This document shows, in pieces, positions 44,332 to 53,798 of a stretch of 64,000 bases of DNA. Numbering within the stretch: the stretch's first letter is position 1; every line of letters starts with the position of its first letter. The notes beneath the pieces are model-generated. The model had not been told where the DNA came from. It searched no databases and saw only the letters and a program-made list of their open reading frames with translations. The DNA comes from CAYXFD01 sp964464175 (GTDB lineage: Bacteria > Cloacimonadota > Cloacimonadia > Cloacimonadales > JAJBBL01). The position numbers and the translations under genes were made by a program. The stretch lies in assembly GCA_964464175.1 (NCBI GenBank), contig CAYXFD010000008.1, positions 40,242-104,241 on the forward strand, in the 5' to 3' direction.

Positions 44332-46059
44332 TTATGGTATAACCTTGTGCGATAAGTTCCGTATCTTTTCCAGCAGTTCCTTTTTTCGGCTAATTATTGT
44401 CGATTGATTTTCTTCTTCCGAGAGATATCTGTCCAGATTTCTTAACTCATTCTTGAATTTTCGTATTTTGAGATCACAGATAATCTCCTGGTAAGAGACA
44501 GGCGGTATGTCTGCTAATGATAATTCACTTATTATCTTCACTTGCATGGAATCATTTTCCTCTAATTCTGCTAAAAGAGATGCAATTCTATCATTATCGA
44601 TAATATAACCTAAGGAGGTCAATGATTCAAAAACTTTTTTATAGGTTTCCTGAAAAAAATAGCCGGAATCGATATCCTGCAGTTCCTTGGGATCTTCAAT
44701 CAAACCATTAATCAGATAGATTAGAAATGTTTTTTCTTCATTATGCTTTAACGATGGATTGGATACAGTTTTATAAACTTGAGTTTCTTTTCTGCTTGTT
44801 CTTCTTGTTCTAATTCTCTTGCTCAAGGCTGAGACGGAGACACTAAAGATATTGGCGGTTTCCTTCAAAAGTAGTTCTCTGTTGAGTTCATCGGTAATAT
44901 CATTGGCAATTTCCAGTATCGTTTCCAGTTTTCCTTTTTGATTAAGTGCCAGATTAGAACTGTGATAGAGATATTCAGTTAAAGTTCTGGCTTTAGCGAT
45001 CAGTTCCCTAAACTCCTCTTTACTGTGATTTTTAAAGAAATTGTCTGCATCTTCACCCTCAGGAAGTGAAATGATCCTGGGATTTGCTCCGGAAATGATG
45101 ATATTACCGGCAGCTTTAACAGCAGCTTTACGTCCGGCAGTATCAGCATCAAAAAGAAGGTAGATGTTTGACGAATAGCGATTCAATAATTTTATCTGAT
45201 CGTCGGTAAAGGCAGTTCCCAGTGTGGCGACAGAGTTGCCAAATCCCTCTTCAAATAGCCGGAGAAAATCAGTATAGCCTTCAGTTACCAGGGCATAATC
45301 TAGTTTTCTGATCTCGTTTTTTGTCAGATAAAAGCCGTATAGTTCTTTTCCTTTTGTATAGAGGTCGGTAGTCGGGGAATTAACATACTTGGCAATCTTA
45401 GAAGAATCAGAGAGCAGTCTTGCCCCGAAAGCTACTACATTACCGTTTGCTGAATGAATAGGGAAAATGAGTCTATCACGGAAAAGATCAAGATTTCCTC
45501 TCAGAGTATGAGTAAAGAGACCAGAGTTTTCAAGCAGGTTTTTATTAATTTCACATTTCAAGAGATAGTTGTGAAGAGCAGCAGAGCTATTCAGGGCATA
45601 ACCGAGTTCGAATTTCCGGCAGGTAGCAGCAGAGATACCTCTGCTTTCAAGATATCTTAAGACATGTTCACCAAAGCGGTTGAGATTCTCTTTATAGTGA
45701 TCTTTAGCTAATTCATATACCTTGAGGAGAAGATTTTGGCGTGATTCTTTTTTCTTTTGTGTCTTATCCTTTGATTTTAGCTGTATGCCGCCCCTGGCTG
45801 CTAATTTTTCCAATGCTTCGAAAAAGGTAATATTCTCGATTTCTTTAACGAAATGGATTACATTCCCACCTTTACCACAGCCGAAGCATTTGAAGATTTG
45901 TTTTTTATCACTTACCACAAAAGAAGGGGTTTTCTCGTCATGGAAAGGGCAGCAGGCTTTGAAGTTTGTTCCCGCTTTTTTCAACGGAAGATATTGTTCG
46001 ACAATATTCACAATGTCATTGCTTTCGATGATCTGATCTATAAGGCGCTGATCAAGCAT
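44332..46059 (-). CDS. dnaG: DNA primase
   Basis: A 575-residue primase that lays RNA primers at replication forks. The zinc-binding N-terminus CCPFHDEKTPSF plus CFGCGKGGNVIHF is complete. The TOPRIM core has VTEGYTDFLRLFEEG, FDADTAGRKAA and the acidic EGEDADNF. The C-terminal ~150 residues are the more variable DnaB-binding part. It lies 22 bases upstream of rpoD. Confidence 0.95.
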   Translation of the reverse strand: MLDQRLIDQIIESNDIVNIVEQYLPLKKAGTNFKACCPFHDEKTPSFVVSDKKQIFKCFGCGKGGNVIHFVKEIENITFFEALEKLAARGGIQLKSKDKTQKKKESRQNLLLKVYELAKDHYKENLNRFGEHVLRYLESRGISAATCRKFELGYALNSSAALHNYLLKCEINKNLLENSGLFTHTLRGNLDLFRDRLIFPIHSANGNVVAFGARLLSDSSKIAKYVNSPTTDLYTKGKELYGFYLTKNEIRKLDYALVTEGYTDFLRLFEEGFGNSVATLGTAFTDDQIKLLNRYSSNIYLLFDADTAGRKAAVKAAGNIIISGANPRIISLPEGEDADNFFKNHSKEEFRELIAKARTLTEYLYHSSNLALNQKGKLETILEIANDITDELNRELLLKETANIFSVSVSALSKRIRTRRTSRKETQVYKTVSNPSLKHNEEKTFLIYLINGLIEDPKELQDIDSGYFFQETYKKVFESLTSLGYIIDNDRIASLLAELEENDSMQVKIISELSLADIPPVSYQEIICDLKIRKFKNELRNLDRYLSEEENQSTIISRKKELLEKIRNLSHKVIP

Positions 46060-46073
46060 ATAATATTCCTCGT

Positions 46074-48428
46074 TTATCTGATAACAACAACAGTAACTCC
46101 GTCCCCTCCGGCTTCCGGAGCCGGAGAATAGAATTCTTTGACCTTTTCCACACCTTTCAGATATTTTCGTATCTTATTTCTTAAGGCACCCGTACCTTTT
46201 CCGTGAACAATGCGGAGTTTATTAAGACCTGCCAGGTAACCTTCATCCAGAAATGTTTCTACCAGAGGCAGGGCATCCTCGAAAGTCATACCGATTACTT
46301 TAATTTCCGTTTTAGCCTGATTTGAAGAGAGAACTTCCTTTCTGTCTCTGGTTATATAATCTCTCTTAACAGATTTCTGATAATAGAGATTATCAATATT
46401 CGTTACAAACAATATACCATTGAAATCAACTTTAACAGAATTTTTTTCGACTGCCGAAATTTCTCCGATTCCATCTAAGTCTCTTATCCAGACAATCTCT
46501 CCAATTTTTGGTTCTGTAACAGGGATTAGATCTTTAACACGGAGATCCATTTCTTCCTGACCCAGCTGAGAGTTAAGGGTTGAAACTTTTTTTAGGACCT
46601 GCTTTGCAGCTTTCTTTCTTTCGTCTCTTTCCAATTCTTTCAGCTTTGCTAATTCATTACCGAACTCTCTCTGGATATTAACAAGGAATTCACGGGAATC
46701 TTTTAACAACTCCTGTCTGGTATTCTTTTTTTCCTGCTCCATTAAAGAGAGCTTTTTATCATATTCGTTGATCTTCTGATTGAGAAGGTTTAGTTTCAGC
46801 TCATAATGAAATTTTGTTTGAGCAAGTTCATTCTTCTCGGATGAAATCCTGGCGAGTAAATCGGTTAGCTCTACATTAGTTTTACCGGTTAACTCTTTTG
46901 CCCGTTGCAGGACAGTTTCTTGTAAGCCCAAACCTTCAGCAATCTCCAGGGCAAAGCTGTTCCCCGGAAGTCCTGGTCGAAAACGATAAGTGGGAAGATG
47001 CTGTTCCGGATCAAATTGCATTGCTGCATTCTTACACCTCTCAGATTTCAGGGCGAACAGCTTTAACGGGGTAAAATGGGTGGTAATCACTCCGGTTACT
47101 TTCTTATCTACCAGAGTTTCTGTTATTGCCTGGGCAAGAGCAGCTCCCTGTTCGGGATCGGTAGCAGAACCTATCTCATCGATAAGAATAAGAGTTTTAT
47201 CATTACCTGTTTCGAGCATTTGTTTGATATGTTGCAGATGAGCTGAAAATGTACTGAGTGAATCCTCTAATGATTGCTGATCCCCAATATCGGCAAGAAT
47301 ATCATGAAAAAGTCCGATCTCGGACCCGGAGGCAGCAGGAATGGTAAGCCCGCTCAAAGCCATTAGAGTCAACAAACCTATTGCTTTCAGGGTGACAGTT
47401 TTACCGCCGGTGTTGGGACCGGAAAGAATAAGAATATCATATTCTTCTCCTAAGGATAGGTCGAAAGGAATCACCTTTTGCCGGTCTTGCATGGCATGGA
47501 GTAATAACGGATGCCGGGCTTCTTTCAGTTTTATGACAGTATTTGAGGCAATTAAAGGTATTGTGCCTTCAATAAGATTACCTAAGCGGGCTGCCGCGAA
47601 GTAATAATCCAATTCACAAAGTATCGAATAGTCTTCCAGAATTTCATTTCGGTTGCTTTGAATGAGGGTCGTAAAATCTCTAAAGATCCTGTAGATTTCC
47701 TCTTTTTCTTCCTGGCGGAGTTGATGAATTTCATTATTCATTCCCACTGCTTCGTTCGGTTCCACAAAAATAGTAGATCTGCTTCCGGAATAACCGTGGA
47801 TAATCCCCGGTACTGTTCCGATAGCCCCTTCCTTTATAGGGATAACATAACGATCATCACGTTGCGTAATGATCTTGTCTTGAATAGCTTTCTCTAAGGT
47901 CTTATCCTGAATTCTTTTGGTCAAGAGATTTAAAACATTCTGCCGGACACGGAATTGCCGTTTTCTTATCTCTTTTAATTCCGGTGAAGCTGTATCAAGT
48001 ACTTCACCCTCGTCTGAGAATATCGATTCGTATCGTTTTGCCAAGAGAGGGAAGAAGGCTAATTTTTTAACTATTTTCGTATACTCGGGATAGTTAGTAA
48101 AACTAACCTCATCATTGTTAAGATCGTTGCTGAGCTCACCCGCTTTCTGTATAATCTTATAGATTTTCTTGAACTCCGGATATGAGTAAGTAAGGTGTTG
48201 ATAATTGAAAAAGAGAGGTTTAATGTCCGTAACATCATGAAATTCGTAGTCACAGCAGCATAAGATCACACCCTGGATCTCAGCAACCACCTGATGTCTG
48301 TAACGGATCTGAGCTGGCTCTTTCAAGGGGGTTAAAGACTGGGCAAAACGTTTTCCTGAAACGGTATGGCAGAGATTAGCCAGAATTTTTTTAAGTTTAT
48401 CAAATTCGAGTTGTTTATGAGAATCCAT
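46074..48428 (-). CDS. mutS2: MutS2 ATPase
   Basis: A 784-residue MutS2. It has a long helical N-terminal half, Walker A ILSGPNTGGKTVTLKAIG, Walker B LILIDEIGSATDPEQGAAL, a coiled-coil region and a C-terminal Smr domain with HGKGTGALRNKIRKYL. In characterised MutS2 proteins the Smr domain carries an LDLR motif ahead of the HGKG loop. Here the equivalent place reads IKVIGM, so that motif is lost. Functions in other species include ribosome-collision rescue and recombination control. It starts 51 bases after cvpA. Confidence 0.93.
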   Translation of the reverse strand: MDSHKQLEFDKLKKILANLCHTVSGKRFAQSLTPLKEPAQIRYRHQVVAEIQGVILCCCDYEFHDVTDIKPLFFNYQHLTYSYPEFKKIYKIIQKAGELSNDLNNDEVSFTNYPEYTKIVKKLAFFPLLAKRYESIFSDEGEVLDTASPELKEIRKRQFRVRQNVLNLLTKRIQDKTLEKAIQDKIITQRDDRYVIPIKEGAIGTVPGIIHGYSGSRSTIFVEPNEAVGMNNEIHQLRQEEKEEIYRIFRDFTTLIQSNRNEILEDYSILCELDYYFAAARLGNLIEGTIPLIASNTVIKLKEARHPLLLHAMQDRQKVIPFDLSLGEEYDILILSGPNTGGKTVTLKAIGLLTLMALSGLTIPAASGSEIGLFHDILADIGDQQSLEDSLSTFSAHLQHIKQMLETGNDKTLILIDEIGSATDPEQGAALAQAITETLVDKKVTGVITTHFTPLKLFALKSERCKNAAMQFDPEQHLPTYRFRPGLPGNSFALEIAEGLGLQETVLQRAKELTGKTNVELTDLLARISSEKNELAQTKFHYELKLNLLNQKINEYDKKLSLMEQEKKNTRQELLKDSREFLVNIQREFGNELAKLKELERDERKKAAKQVLKKVSTLNSQLGQEEMDLRVKDLIPVTEPKIGEIVWIRDLDGIGEISAVEKNSVKVDFNGILFVTNIDNLYYQKSVKRDYITRDRKEVLSSNQAKTEIKVIGMTFEDALPLVETFLDEGYLAGLNKLRIVHGKGTGALRNKIRKYLKGVEKVKEFYSPAPEAGGDGVTVVVIR

Positions 48429-48478
48429 CAGGATATTGATCTAACTATCTTTTACTTAATTGTTACCAAATATTATGA

Positions 48479-49015
48479 CTAAACGGGACGAGTGCCACGG
48501 GCTCTTTCGTAGCGTTGTTTTGTCGGTTTGCTTCCCGGAACCCCCTCTCGATATTTACTGATAATATCTTCAGCTATTATTTTTGCTGAAGTATAGAGTG
48601 TTGATCTGTTTCTTGATTCTCCCAGTAATGAAGCAACTGTAGAAACCTCCAGAATCATAACAATGATAATAACAATAGCGGATCCGAATAGAATATTAAA
48701 AACTCCCCCCAGAAGGCGGTCAAGCCATTTCATCCGGATAACGGTCATCAGATTTTGCAGCAGAGTAGATATTCCTTTTGCTAAAAGCATTATTACGAAA
48801 AAAATTACAACGTAACCTAATAATAGAGCCCAATTGGCTGAGATACCGAGTTTTAGGTGAATACCGTCTCTTATCAATACTCCGAATTGTCTGACCAGAA
48901 TAATTACCAATACCATTCCTAATAACTGAAGGAAGGAGAGCAAGAAGCCTCTCTTGACCCCTAAATAAAAAAACAGAAAGATAACTAAGAGTAAAATAAT
49001 GTCTAAATAGTTCAT
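48479..49015 (-). CDS. CvpA-family membrane protein
   Basis: A 178-residue protein with four hydrophobic segments: ILLLVIFLFFYLGVKRGF, LLGMVLVIILVRQFG, WALLLGYVVIFFVIMLL and GSAIVIIIVMILEVS. The NYLDI start and the GVKRGFLLSF turn fit the CvpA/colicin V production family. The polar tail (PGSKPTKQRYERARGTRP) is cytoplasmic or periplasmic. The function in most species is undefined. It lies between rpsU and mutS2. Confidence 0.85.
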   Translation of the reverse strand: MNYLDIILLLVIFLFFYLGVKRGFLLSFLQLLGMVLVIILVRQFGVLIRDGIHLKLGISANWALLLGYVVIFFVIMLLAKGISTLLQNLMTVIRMKWLDRLLGGVFNILFGSAIVIIIVMILEVSTVASLLGESRNRSTLYTSAKIIAEDIISKYREGVPGSKPTKQRYERARGTRPV

Positions 49016-49131
49016 TATGACCTCCCGGTACTCTGCTCTTATTTCTCAGGATAACTCATCGACTAGATAAAGCGAACTAAGAATGTAAACTAAAAAAACC
49101 AGTTATCTAATAAGCTATAGTGATTATCCGG

Positions 49132-49158
49132 TGCAAAAAAAGGGAGTCAACTCCCTTT
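49132..49158 (-). terminator. Rho-independent terminator after rpsU
   Basis: AAAGGGAGT (49139-49147) and ACTCCCTTT (49150-49158) are separated by 2 bases and, on the minus strand, followed by a run of T. It separates rpsU from the cvpA-mutS2-dnaG-rpoD genes. Confidence 0.85.
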
Positions 49159-49264
49159 ATTTTGCTTACTGCTAAGACTCTTGAGAAAACCAACCGATGA
49201 TTAGTTCTCTTAATTACATTAATGATTCTGATTAAGTATTGTGTAGGCTCGACTTTATATCAAA

Positions 49265-49468
49265 TCATGAATAACGCCGCATTTTGCGGGCAATCTTCAT
49301 GGCTTTTCTTTTGGCTACATTACGTTTTCTTTTTCTCTCTTCGCTCGGTTTCTCATAAGCTTGATGTTTCTTGATATCAGAGAGAATAGCTGCCTTTTCA
49401 CATTTCTTTTTGAACCTTTTCAAGGTTATCTCGAAAGGCTCTCCGTCGCGACTGTAAACTATCGGCAC
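49265..49468 (-). CDS. rpsU: 30S ribosomal protein S21
   Basis: A 67-residue basic S21. The N-terminus PIVYSRDGEPFEITLKRFKK and the AYEKPSEERKRKRNVAKRKA segment are diagnostic. It has GGAGG upstream and its own promoter and terminator, so it is expressed apart from dnaG and rpoD even though the genes lie in the usual order. Confidence 0.95.
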   Translation of the reverse strand: MPIVYSRDGEPFEITLKRFKKKCEKAAILSDIKKHQAYEKPSEERKRKRNVAKRKAMKIARKMRRYS

Positions 49469-49503
49469 TAAATTTACCTCCTGAATTTTTTTCTTTAGTA
49501 TGA

Positions 49504-49533
49504 CAAAATCTGATAGTAAGGTTACGCTGTCAA
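49504..49533 (-). promoter_or_regulatory. Putative promoter of rpsU
   Basis: Minus-strand TTGACA (49533-49528), with AGATTTTG (49511-49504) 19 bases after the TTG. This is a near match to TAnnTTTG. Confidence 0.5.
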
Positions 49534-49792
49534 GATAAAAGAATGAAAGGAGGCTTAAGGGCTGACGGAGAACAACGATACTTCTTGTTTAACCAAGATA
49601 TCAACTCGGCGAGCAACTGAATTAAACAGTTGAAATAGCGTTTTTTTCTTGATCGTTTTTCATTGACTTATTAAAGAACGCTAAAATATTGGATGGATAA
49701 GAAAGGACTGGACATTAATTCCGGAACAGCTTATGATATAGTTACATTACTTTAACGTTTATACAGGAAATTTGTCACAAATGGAGGATTTG
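49534..49792 (+). other. Divergent intergenic region with probable ompH promoter
   Basis: No gene seen. A plus-strand TTGACT at 49663-49668, with AAATATTG at 49684-49691 (18 bases after the TTG), may drive the downstream envelope operon. The ribosome site GGAGG precedes the next gene. Confidence 0.4.
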
Positions 49793-50323
49793 ATGAAAAG
49801 GATGATACTAAGCGCTTTAAGCATGATACTGGCGGGTACTTTGATGTATGGCCAAACAATCAATATAGGATATATTGACTTAGAGAGAATAATGATGAGA
49901 AGCCGTGATACACAAGAAGCTCAATCAGTTTTTATGCAGGAATATGAGAGTTGGGAGCGTGAACTGTCTCGCATGGAAGAAGAGATCCAGAGATTACAGT
50001 CAGAATATGAGGCGAGGAAGCTTACTTTGACCGAATCGGGAAGGGTACAAGCCGAAGAGCGCATTCAAGACAAAATTAGCGAGCGTCGGCAGTATGTTGA
50101 TAGTATATTCGGTGAGGGGGGATTAGCAATGCAGCGTAACGCTGAGTTGTTAGAGCCAATTATGGATAAATTGAGAGATGCTATTGAAAAAGTGGCGATA
50201 GAGTACAATTATTCAATTATATTTGATGCTGAAGGGGGAGGGATCCTTTATGCAAAACCAAATCTTGATGTAACGGATTTAGTTCTGCAAGATTTGGATG
50301 ACCTTACAGAAGAGGGAGATTAG
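49793..50323 (+). CDS. OmpH/Skp-family periplasmic chaperone
   Basis: A 176-residue exported protein. The signal peptide is MKRMILSALSMILAGTLMYG, followed by INIGYIDLERIMM and a long charged coiled-coil (MEEEIQRLQSEYEARKL), then the globular C-part EYNYSIIFDAEGGGILYA. Skp escorts unfolded outer-membrane proteins in the periplasm. The start at 49793 has GGAGG at proper distance. A TTG-type start at 49772 would disrupt the signal peptide. It heads the lpxD-lpxC/fabZ-lpxA genes, a typical order. Confidence 0.85.
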   Translation: MKRMILSALSMILAGTLMYGQTINIGYIDLERIMMRSRDTQEAQSVFMQEYESWERELSRMEEEIQRLQSEYEARKLTLTESGRVQAEERIQDKISERRQYVDSIFGEGGLAMQRNAELLEPIMDKLRDAIEKVAIEYNYSIIFDAEGGGILYAKPNLDVTDLVLQDLDDLTEEGD

Positions 50324-50332
50324 TTAAAGGCT

Positions 50333-51382
50333 ATGAGAAGATTTCTTCATCGGTACAAGCCTGATGATTTAACGAGTGGTTTAGACGGCAAACTGATTAT
50401 CCAAAATGAGATATTGTTAGATAATGTAGCCGAGTTGAAGGAGGCTATCAGTACTTCGGTCTGCTTTTATGAAAACACTAAGTTTCTTCAAGAATTAGCA
50501 ATTCTCAACGCAGGTTTGGTTGTTGTTCCGTTAGATTTCGATATTAATCTTCTCCCGGAAACCAATCTATTCTTCTGCAAAAAACCCTATTTAACCTTGA
50601 ATCTTATCGTAGCCAAATGGTTAGAACACGAAAAAGAAGTGAAGGAATCTTCTGTTCACCCAACAGCAATCATAGCCGACAGTGTTAAGTTAGGTTCCGG
50701 AGTTGTAATAGGTGAATATGTAGTTATCGGTAAGGGAACTCAAATTGAGAACAGATCAATAATCCTGGCTAATACCGTAATTGGTGAGGATGTGATGATC
50801 GGTCAGGATTGTCATATCTATCCTAATGTTACTATTTATGACCGAACGGAGTTGAGAGACAGGGTTATCTTGCATGCCGGCTGTGTGGTCGGTATGGATG
50901 GGTTCGGTTATTTGCAGAATGAAGGGAGGCATGAAAAGGTTCATCACATCGGAAAACTGATCATAGAAGATGATGTTGAAATAGGAGCTAATACCTGCAT
51001 CGATAGAGCTACCTTTGGTACATCATTGATAGGAAAAGGTTCCAAAATTGACAATTTAGTTCAGATCGGTCATAATTGCAGATTAGGGAAGAATGTGATT
51101 CTTTGTTCTCAGGTAGGTTTGGCCGGGAATACAGTAATTGGAGACAATGTTTACTTAGGGGGACAGGTAGGTTCTGCCGGGCATTTGAAGATCAATGATG
51201 GGGCAATGATAGGTGCTCAATCAGGGGTGAGAGGCGATGTTCCTCCCGGGGCGAGATTTTTAGGAACTCCGGCAATCAATGCTTCATTACAGAAGCGGAT
51301 CATAGTTGCTCTCAAGAGGTTACCCGAGATCCTGACTTTTTTTAATAAAGCCAAGAAAGATAAGCAAGCAGGAGAGGAGTAG
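50333..51382 (+). CDS. lpxD: UDP-3-O-acylglucosamine N-acyltransferase
   Basis: A 349-residue LpxD, which adds the second acyl chain in lipid A synthesis. The N-terminal uridine-binding domain (~1-100) is followed by left-handed beta-helix hexapeptides. The segments VHHIGKLIIEDDVEIGANTC and IDRATFG, and the catalytic His in VQIGHNCRLG, are clear. It is 9 bases after the Skp-like gene. Confidence 0.94.
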   Translation: MRRFLHRYKPDDLTSGLDGKLIIQNEILLDNVAELKEAISTSVCFYENTKFLQELAILNAGLVVVPLDFDINLLPETNLFFCKKPYLTLNLIVAKWLEHEKEVKESSVHPTAIIADSVKLGSGVVIGEYVVIGKGTQIENRSIILANTVIGEDVMIGQDCHIYPNVTIYDRTELRDRVILHAGCVVGMDGFGYLQNEGRHEKVHHIGKLIIEDDVEIGANTCIDRATFGTSLIGKGSKIDNLVQIGHNCRLGKNVILCSQVGLAGNTVIGDNVYLGGQVGSAGHLKINDGAMIGAQSGVRGDVPPGARFLGTPAINASLQKRIIVALKRLPEILTFFNKAKKDKQAGEE

Positions 51383-51455
51383 ATTTTTTTCTCTGCTTTC
51401 AAGAGACAGAAGTGGAAGTATAAATATCTAAAGATAAATTGAAACAGGATAAAGC

Positions 51456-52853
51456 ATGAATGAAAAAGAGATGAAAAAAACAATCAAGGGATCTATCAGT
51501 TATACCGGGATTGGCCTACATACCGGAGAAATATCTACAGTAGTATTCAAGCCTGCAGATGAAAATGAAGGTATTGTTTTTATTCGGACCGATGTTGAAG
51601 GTCTGCCCATAATACCGGCTGATATTGATCATGTAATCGATATGTCAAGAGGAACGACCATCGGGGTTGATAATGCTTCAGTATCGACGACGGAACATCT
51701 TCTGGCAGCAATCAAGGGCTTAGATATTGACAATATCAGAATTGAAATCAACGGACCGGAAGTACCTGTTGCAGATGGCAGCTCGCTTGTATTCTATAAT
51801 TTGCTGAAGAGAGTAGGTACGGTTAAACAAGAAGTAGAAAGAGAATATCTTGAGTTTGACGGTCCTATTTCATTTTCTGCCCCCCAAGAGAATGTTGATG
51901 TTGTTATAGTCCCTTCCAACGAATTGAAGATCACTTTTATGGTTGATTACAAACATAAATATCTCGGTACACAATATACCTGGTTCCCATCAATTGAGTA
52001 TTTCGAGAAAGATTTTGCCCCTGCCCGAACATTTTGTTTTATCAGTGAGATCCTGGCTTTAAAGGATGCGGGGCTGATAAAAGGCGGGTCGCTCAACAAT
52101 GCCTTGGTTATTGCTGATCCTGATATTACCGATGAAACGATGAAGGAATTGCAAGAACTTTTTGGTTATAAGGAGAGCATACCTATAGGTGATAATGGGA
52201 TCGTCAACAACACACCTCTTCGTTTCTACAATGAATTTGTTCGCCATAAAGTCGTAGATCTTTTAGGAGATATTGCCTTGTTGGGGGTTCCGATTAAGGG
52301 GCATATTCTGGCAGCCAGATCAGGACATAAGACAAATGTCGAGTTGGTTAAGAAATTACGACAGATCTATAAAAAACAGAAACTGCAGAAAATTTACCAG
52401 GAGAAGCGAGTTAGTGAGTTAGTCTTTGATATCACAGCAATACAAAAGATATTACCACACCGCTATCCTTTCCTGCTCGTCGATAGAATTACTGAATTTG
52501 TCAGCAATGAGAAGATAGTGGGTATCAAGAATGTCACAATAAATGAGCCCTTTTTCCAGGGTCATTTTCCCGGTCATCCAATTATGCCGGGAGTATTGAT
52601 TATCGAAGCAATGGCCCAAACCGGCGGGATAATGCTGCTTAATACCTGTGATAATCCTGACGACTATGTCGCTTACTTTGCAGCGATTGATAATGTTAAA
52701 TTTCGCAAGCCGGTTGTGCCTGGAGATACCCTAAGGTTTGTCTTAACAGTAATAAATCTAAAGAAATCTTTGACAAAGATGCATGGAGATGCCTACGTCG
52801 GAGAGACAAAAGTATGTGAAGGTGATTTTTTAGCAAAAATTGTGAGAAAATGA
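51456..52853 (+). CDS. lpxC-fabZ: Fused LpxC deacetylase / FabZ dehydratase
   Basis: A 465-residue bifunctional protein. Residues ~1-310 are LpxC, the zinc deacetylase committing UDP-acyl-GlcNAc to lipid A. It has the metal-site TTEHLLAAIKGLD, EVPVADGSSLVF, PARTFCF and the His/Asp pair in RHKVVDLLGDIALLG. Residues ~325-465 are FabZ, the 3-hydroxyacyl-ACP dehydratase, with LPHRYPFLLVDRI, the catalytic GHFPGHPIMPGVLIIEA and QTGG. The fusion is known from Bacteroidota and related FCB lineages and supports the taxonomic placement. Confidence 0.95.
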   Translation: MNEKEMKKTIKGSISYTGIGLHTGEISTVVFKPADENEGIVFIRTDVEGLPIIPADIDHVIDMSRGTTIGVDNASVSTTEHLLAAIKGLDIDNIRIEINGPEVPVADGSSLVFYNLLKRVGTVKQEVEREYLEFDGPISFSAPQENVDVVIVPSNELKITFMVDYKHKYLGTQYTWFPSIEYFEKDFAPARTFCFISEILALKDAGLIKGGSLNNALVIADPDITDETMKELQELFGYKESIPIGDNGIVNNTPLRFYNEFVRHKVVDLLGDIALLGVPIKGHILAARSGHKTNVELVKKLRQIYKKQKLQKIYQEKRVSELVFDITAIQKILPHRYPFLLVDRITEFVSNEKIVGIKNVTINEPFFQGHFPGHPIMPGVLIIEAMAQTGGIMLLNTCDNPDDYVAYFAAIDNVKFRKPVVPGDTLRFVLTVINLKKSLTKMHGDAYVGETKVCEGDFLAKIVRK

Positions 52854-52860
52854 GGATTTG

Positions 52861-53634
52861 ATGACTGAAATTCATCCATCAGCAATTGTAGATAACAGAG
52901 CAAAGATCGGAGAGAATGTAAAAATTGGACCTTTTTCGATTATCGGTGCAAATGTAGAGATAGGTGACCATTGCGTTATTGAGTCAAATGTAAAAATTGA
53001 GGGTTGCACAACCATTGGGGAGAACAATCACTTTTATCATTCTTCGGTTATCGGCTCTGTTTGTCAGGATCTTAAATACAAAGGAGAACCGACAAGACTG
53101 GTAATTGGAAACAACAACAGGTTCAGGGAATTTGTCACAGTAAATTGCTCAGCAAACCTTGAAGAGGACACAACTATCGGTAACAATTGTTTTCTTATGG
53201 CTTATTGCCATATAGCCCATAATTGTCATCTTGGGGATAACATCATCATGGCTAACGTTTCAACTTTAGCTGGACACATAACGATAGAAGATAGTGTTAC
53301 TATCGGTGGTTTGGTGGCAGTACATCAATTTGTCAGGATAGGTAAATTTGCTTTTATCGGAGGTCTGTCCGGAGTCAAGAAGGATGTACCTCCCTACACG
53401 CGGGGACAAGGGATGCCTTTTCGACCGATAGGTCTCAATACAGTAGGTTTACAACGAAGAGGATTCAGTTTAGAAGCTATTGACTCCATCAAACAGATTT
53501 ATAAGATTATCTATCATACGAAATATAATGTTTCTCAAGCACTGGAAGTTGCCGATAAATTGAAAGACTTAACCCCCGAGCAGGAGTATTTTCTGGAATT
53601 TGTCAGGAACTCAGAGAGAGGGATCTGTAAATAG
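52861..53634 (+). CDS. lpxA: UDP-N-acetylglucosamine acyltransferase
   Basis: A 257-residue LpxA, the first acyltransferase of lipid A. The beta-helix hexapeptides are regular (KIGENVKIGPFSIIGANVEI), the catalytic His is in YCHIAHNCHLG, and the C-terminal helical domain follows HQFVRIGKFAFIGG. The start is placed at the ATG at 52861, after GAGGA. A TTG three bases earlier is also in frame. It directly follows the lpxC-fabZ stop. Confidence 0.94.
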   Translation: MTEIHPSAIVDNRAKIGENVKIGPFSIIGANVEIGDHCVIESNVKIEGCTTIGENNHFYHSSVIGSVCQDLKYKGEPTRLVIGNNNRFREFVTVNCSANLEEDTTIGNNCFLMAYCHIAHNCHLGDNIIMANVSTLAGHITIEDSVTIGGLVAVHQFVRIGKFAFIGGLSGVKKDVPPYTRGQGMPFRPIGLNTVGLQRRGFSLEAIDSIKQIYKIIYHTKYNVSQALEVADKLKDLTPEQEYFLEFVRNSERGICK

Positions 53635-53798
53635 CCTTTTACAGCGTTAATCGGGTTTTTTAACTTCATCACACTATCTAAAGCAGAGTATTCTTGATTT
53701 CTTTTTAACTTACGCGTAAAAAGCGAGTTGAGAAGATAATTGATATTTTCGACGGCAGTCATTGAGATTACAAAATTCTAACTCCAGAGGTATAAATT

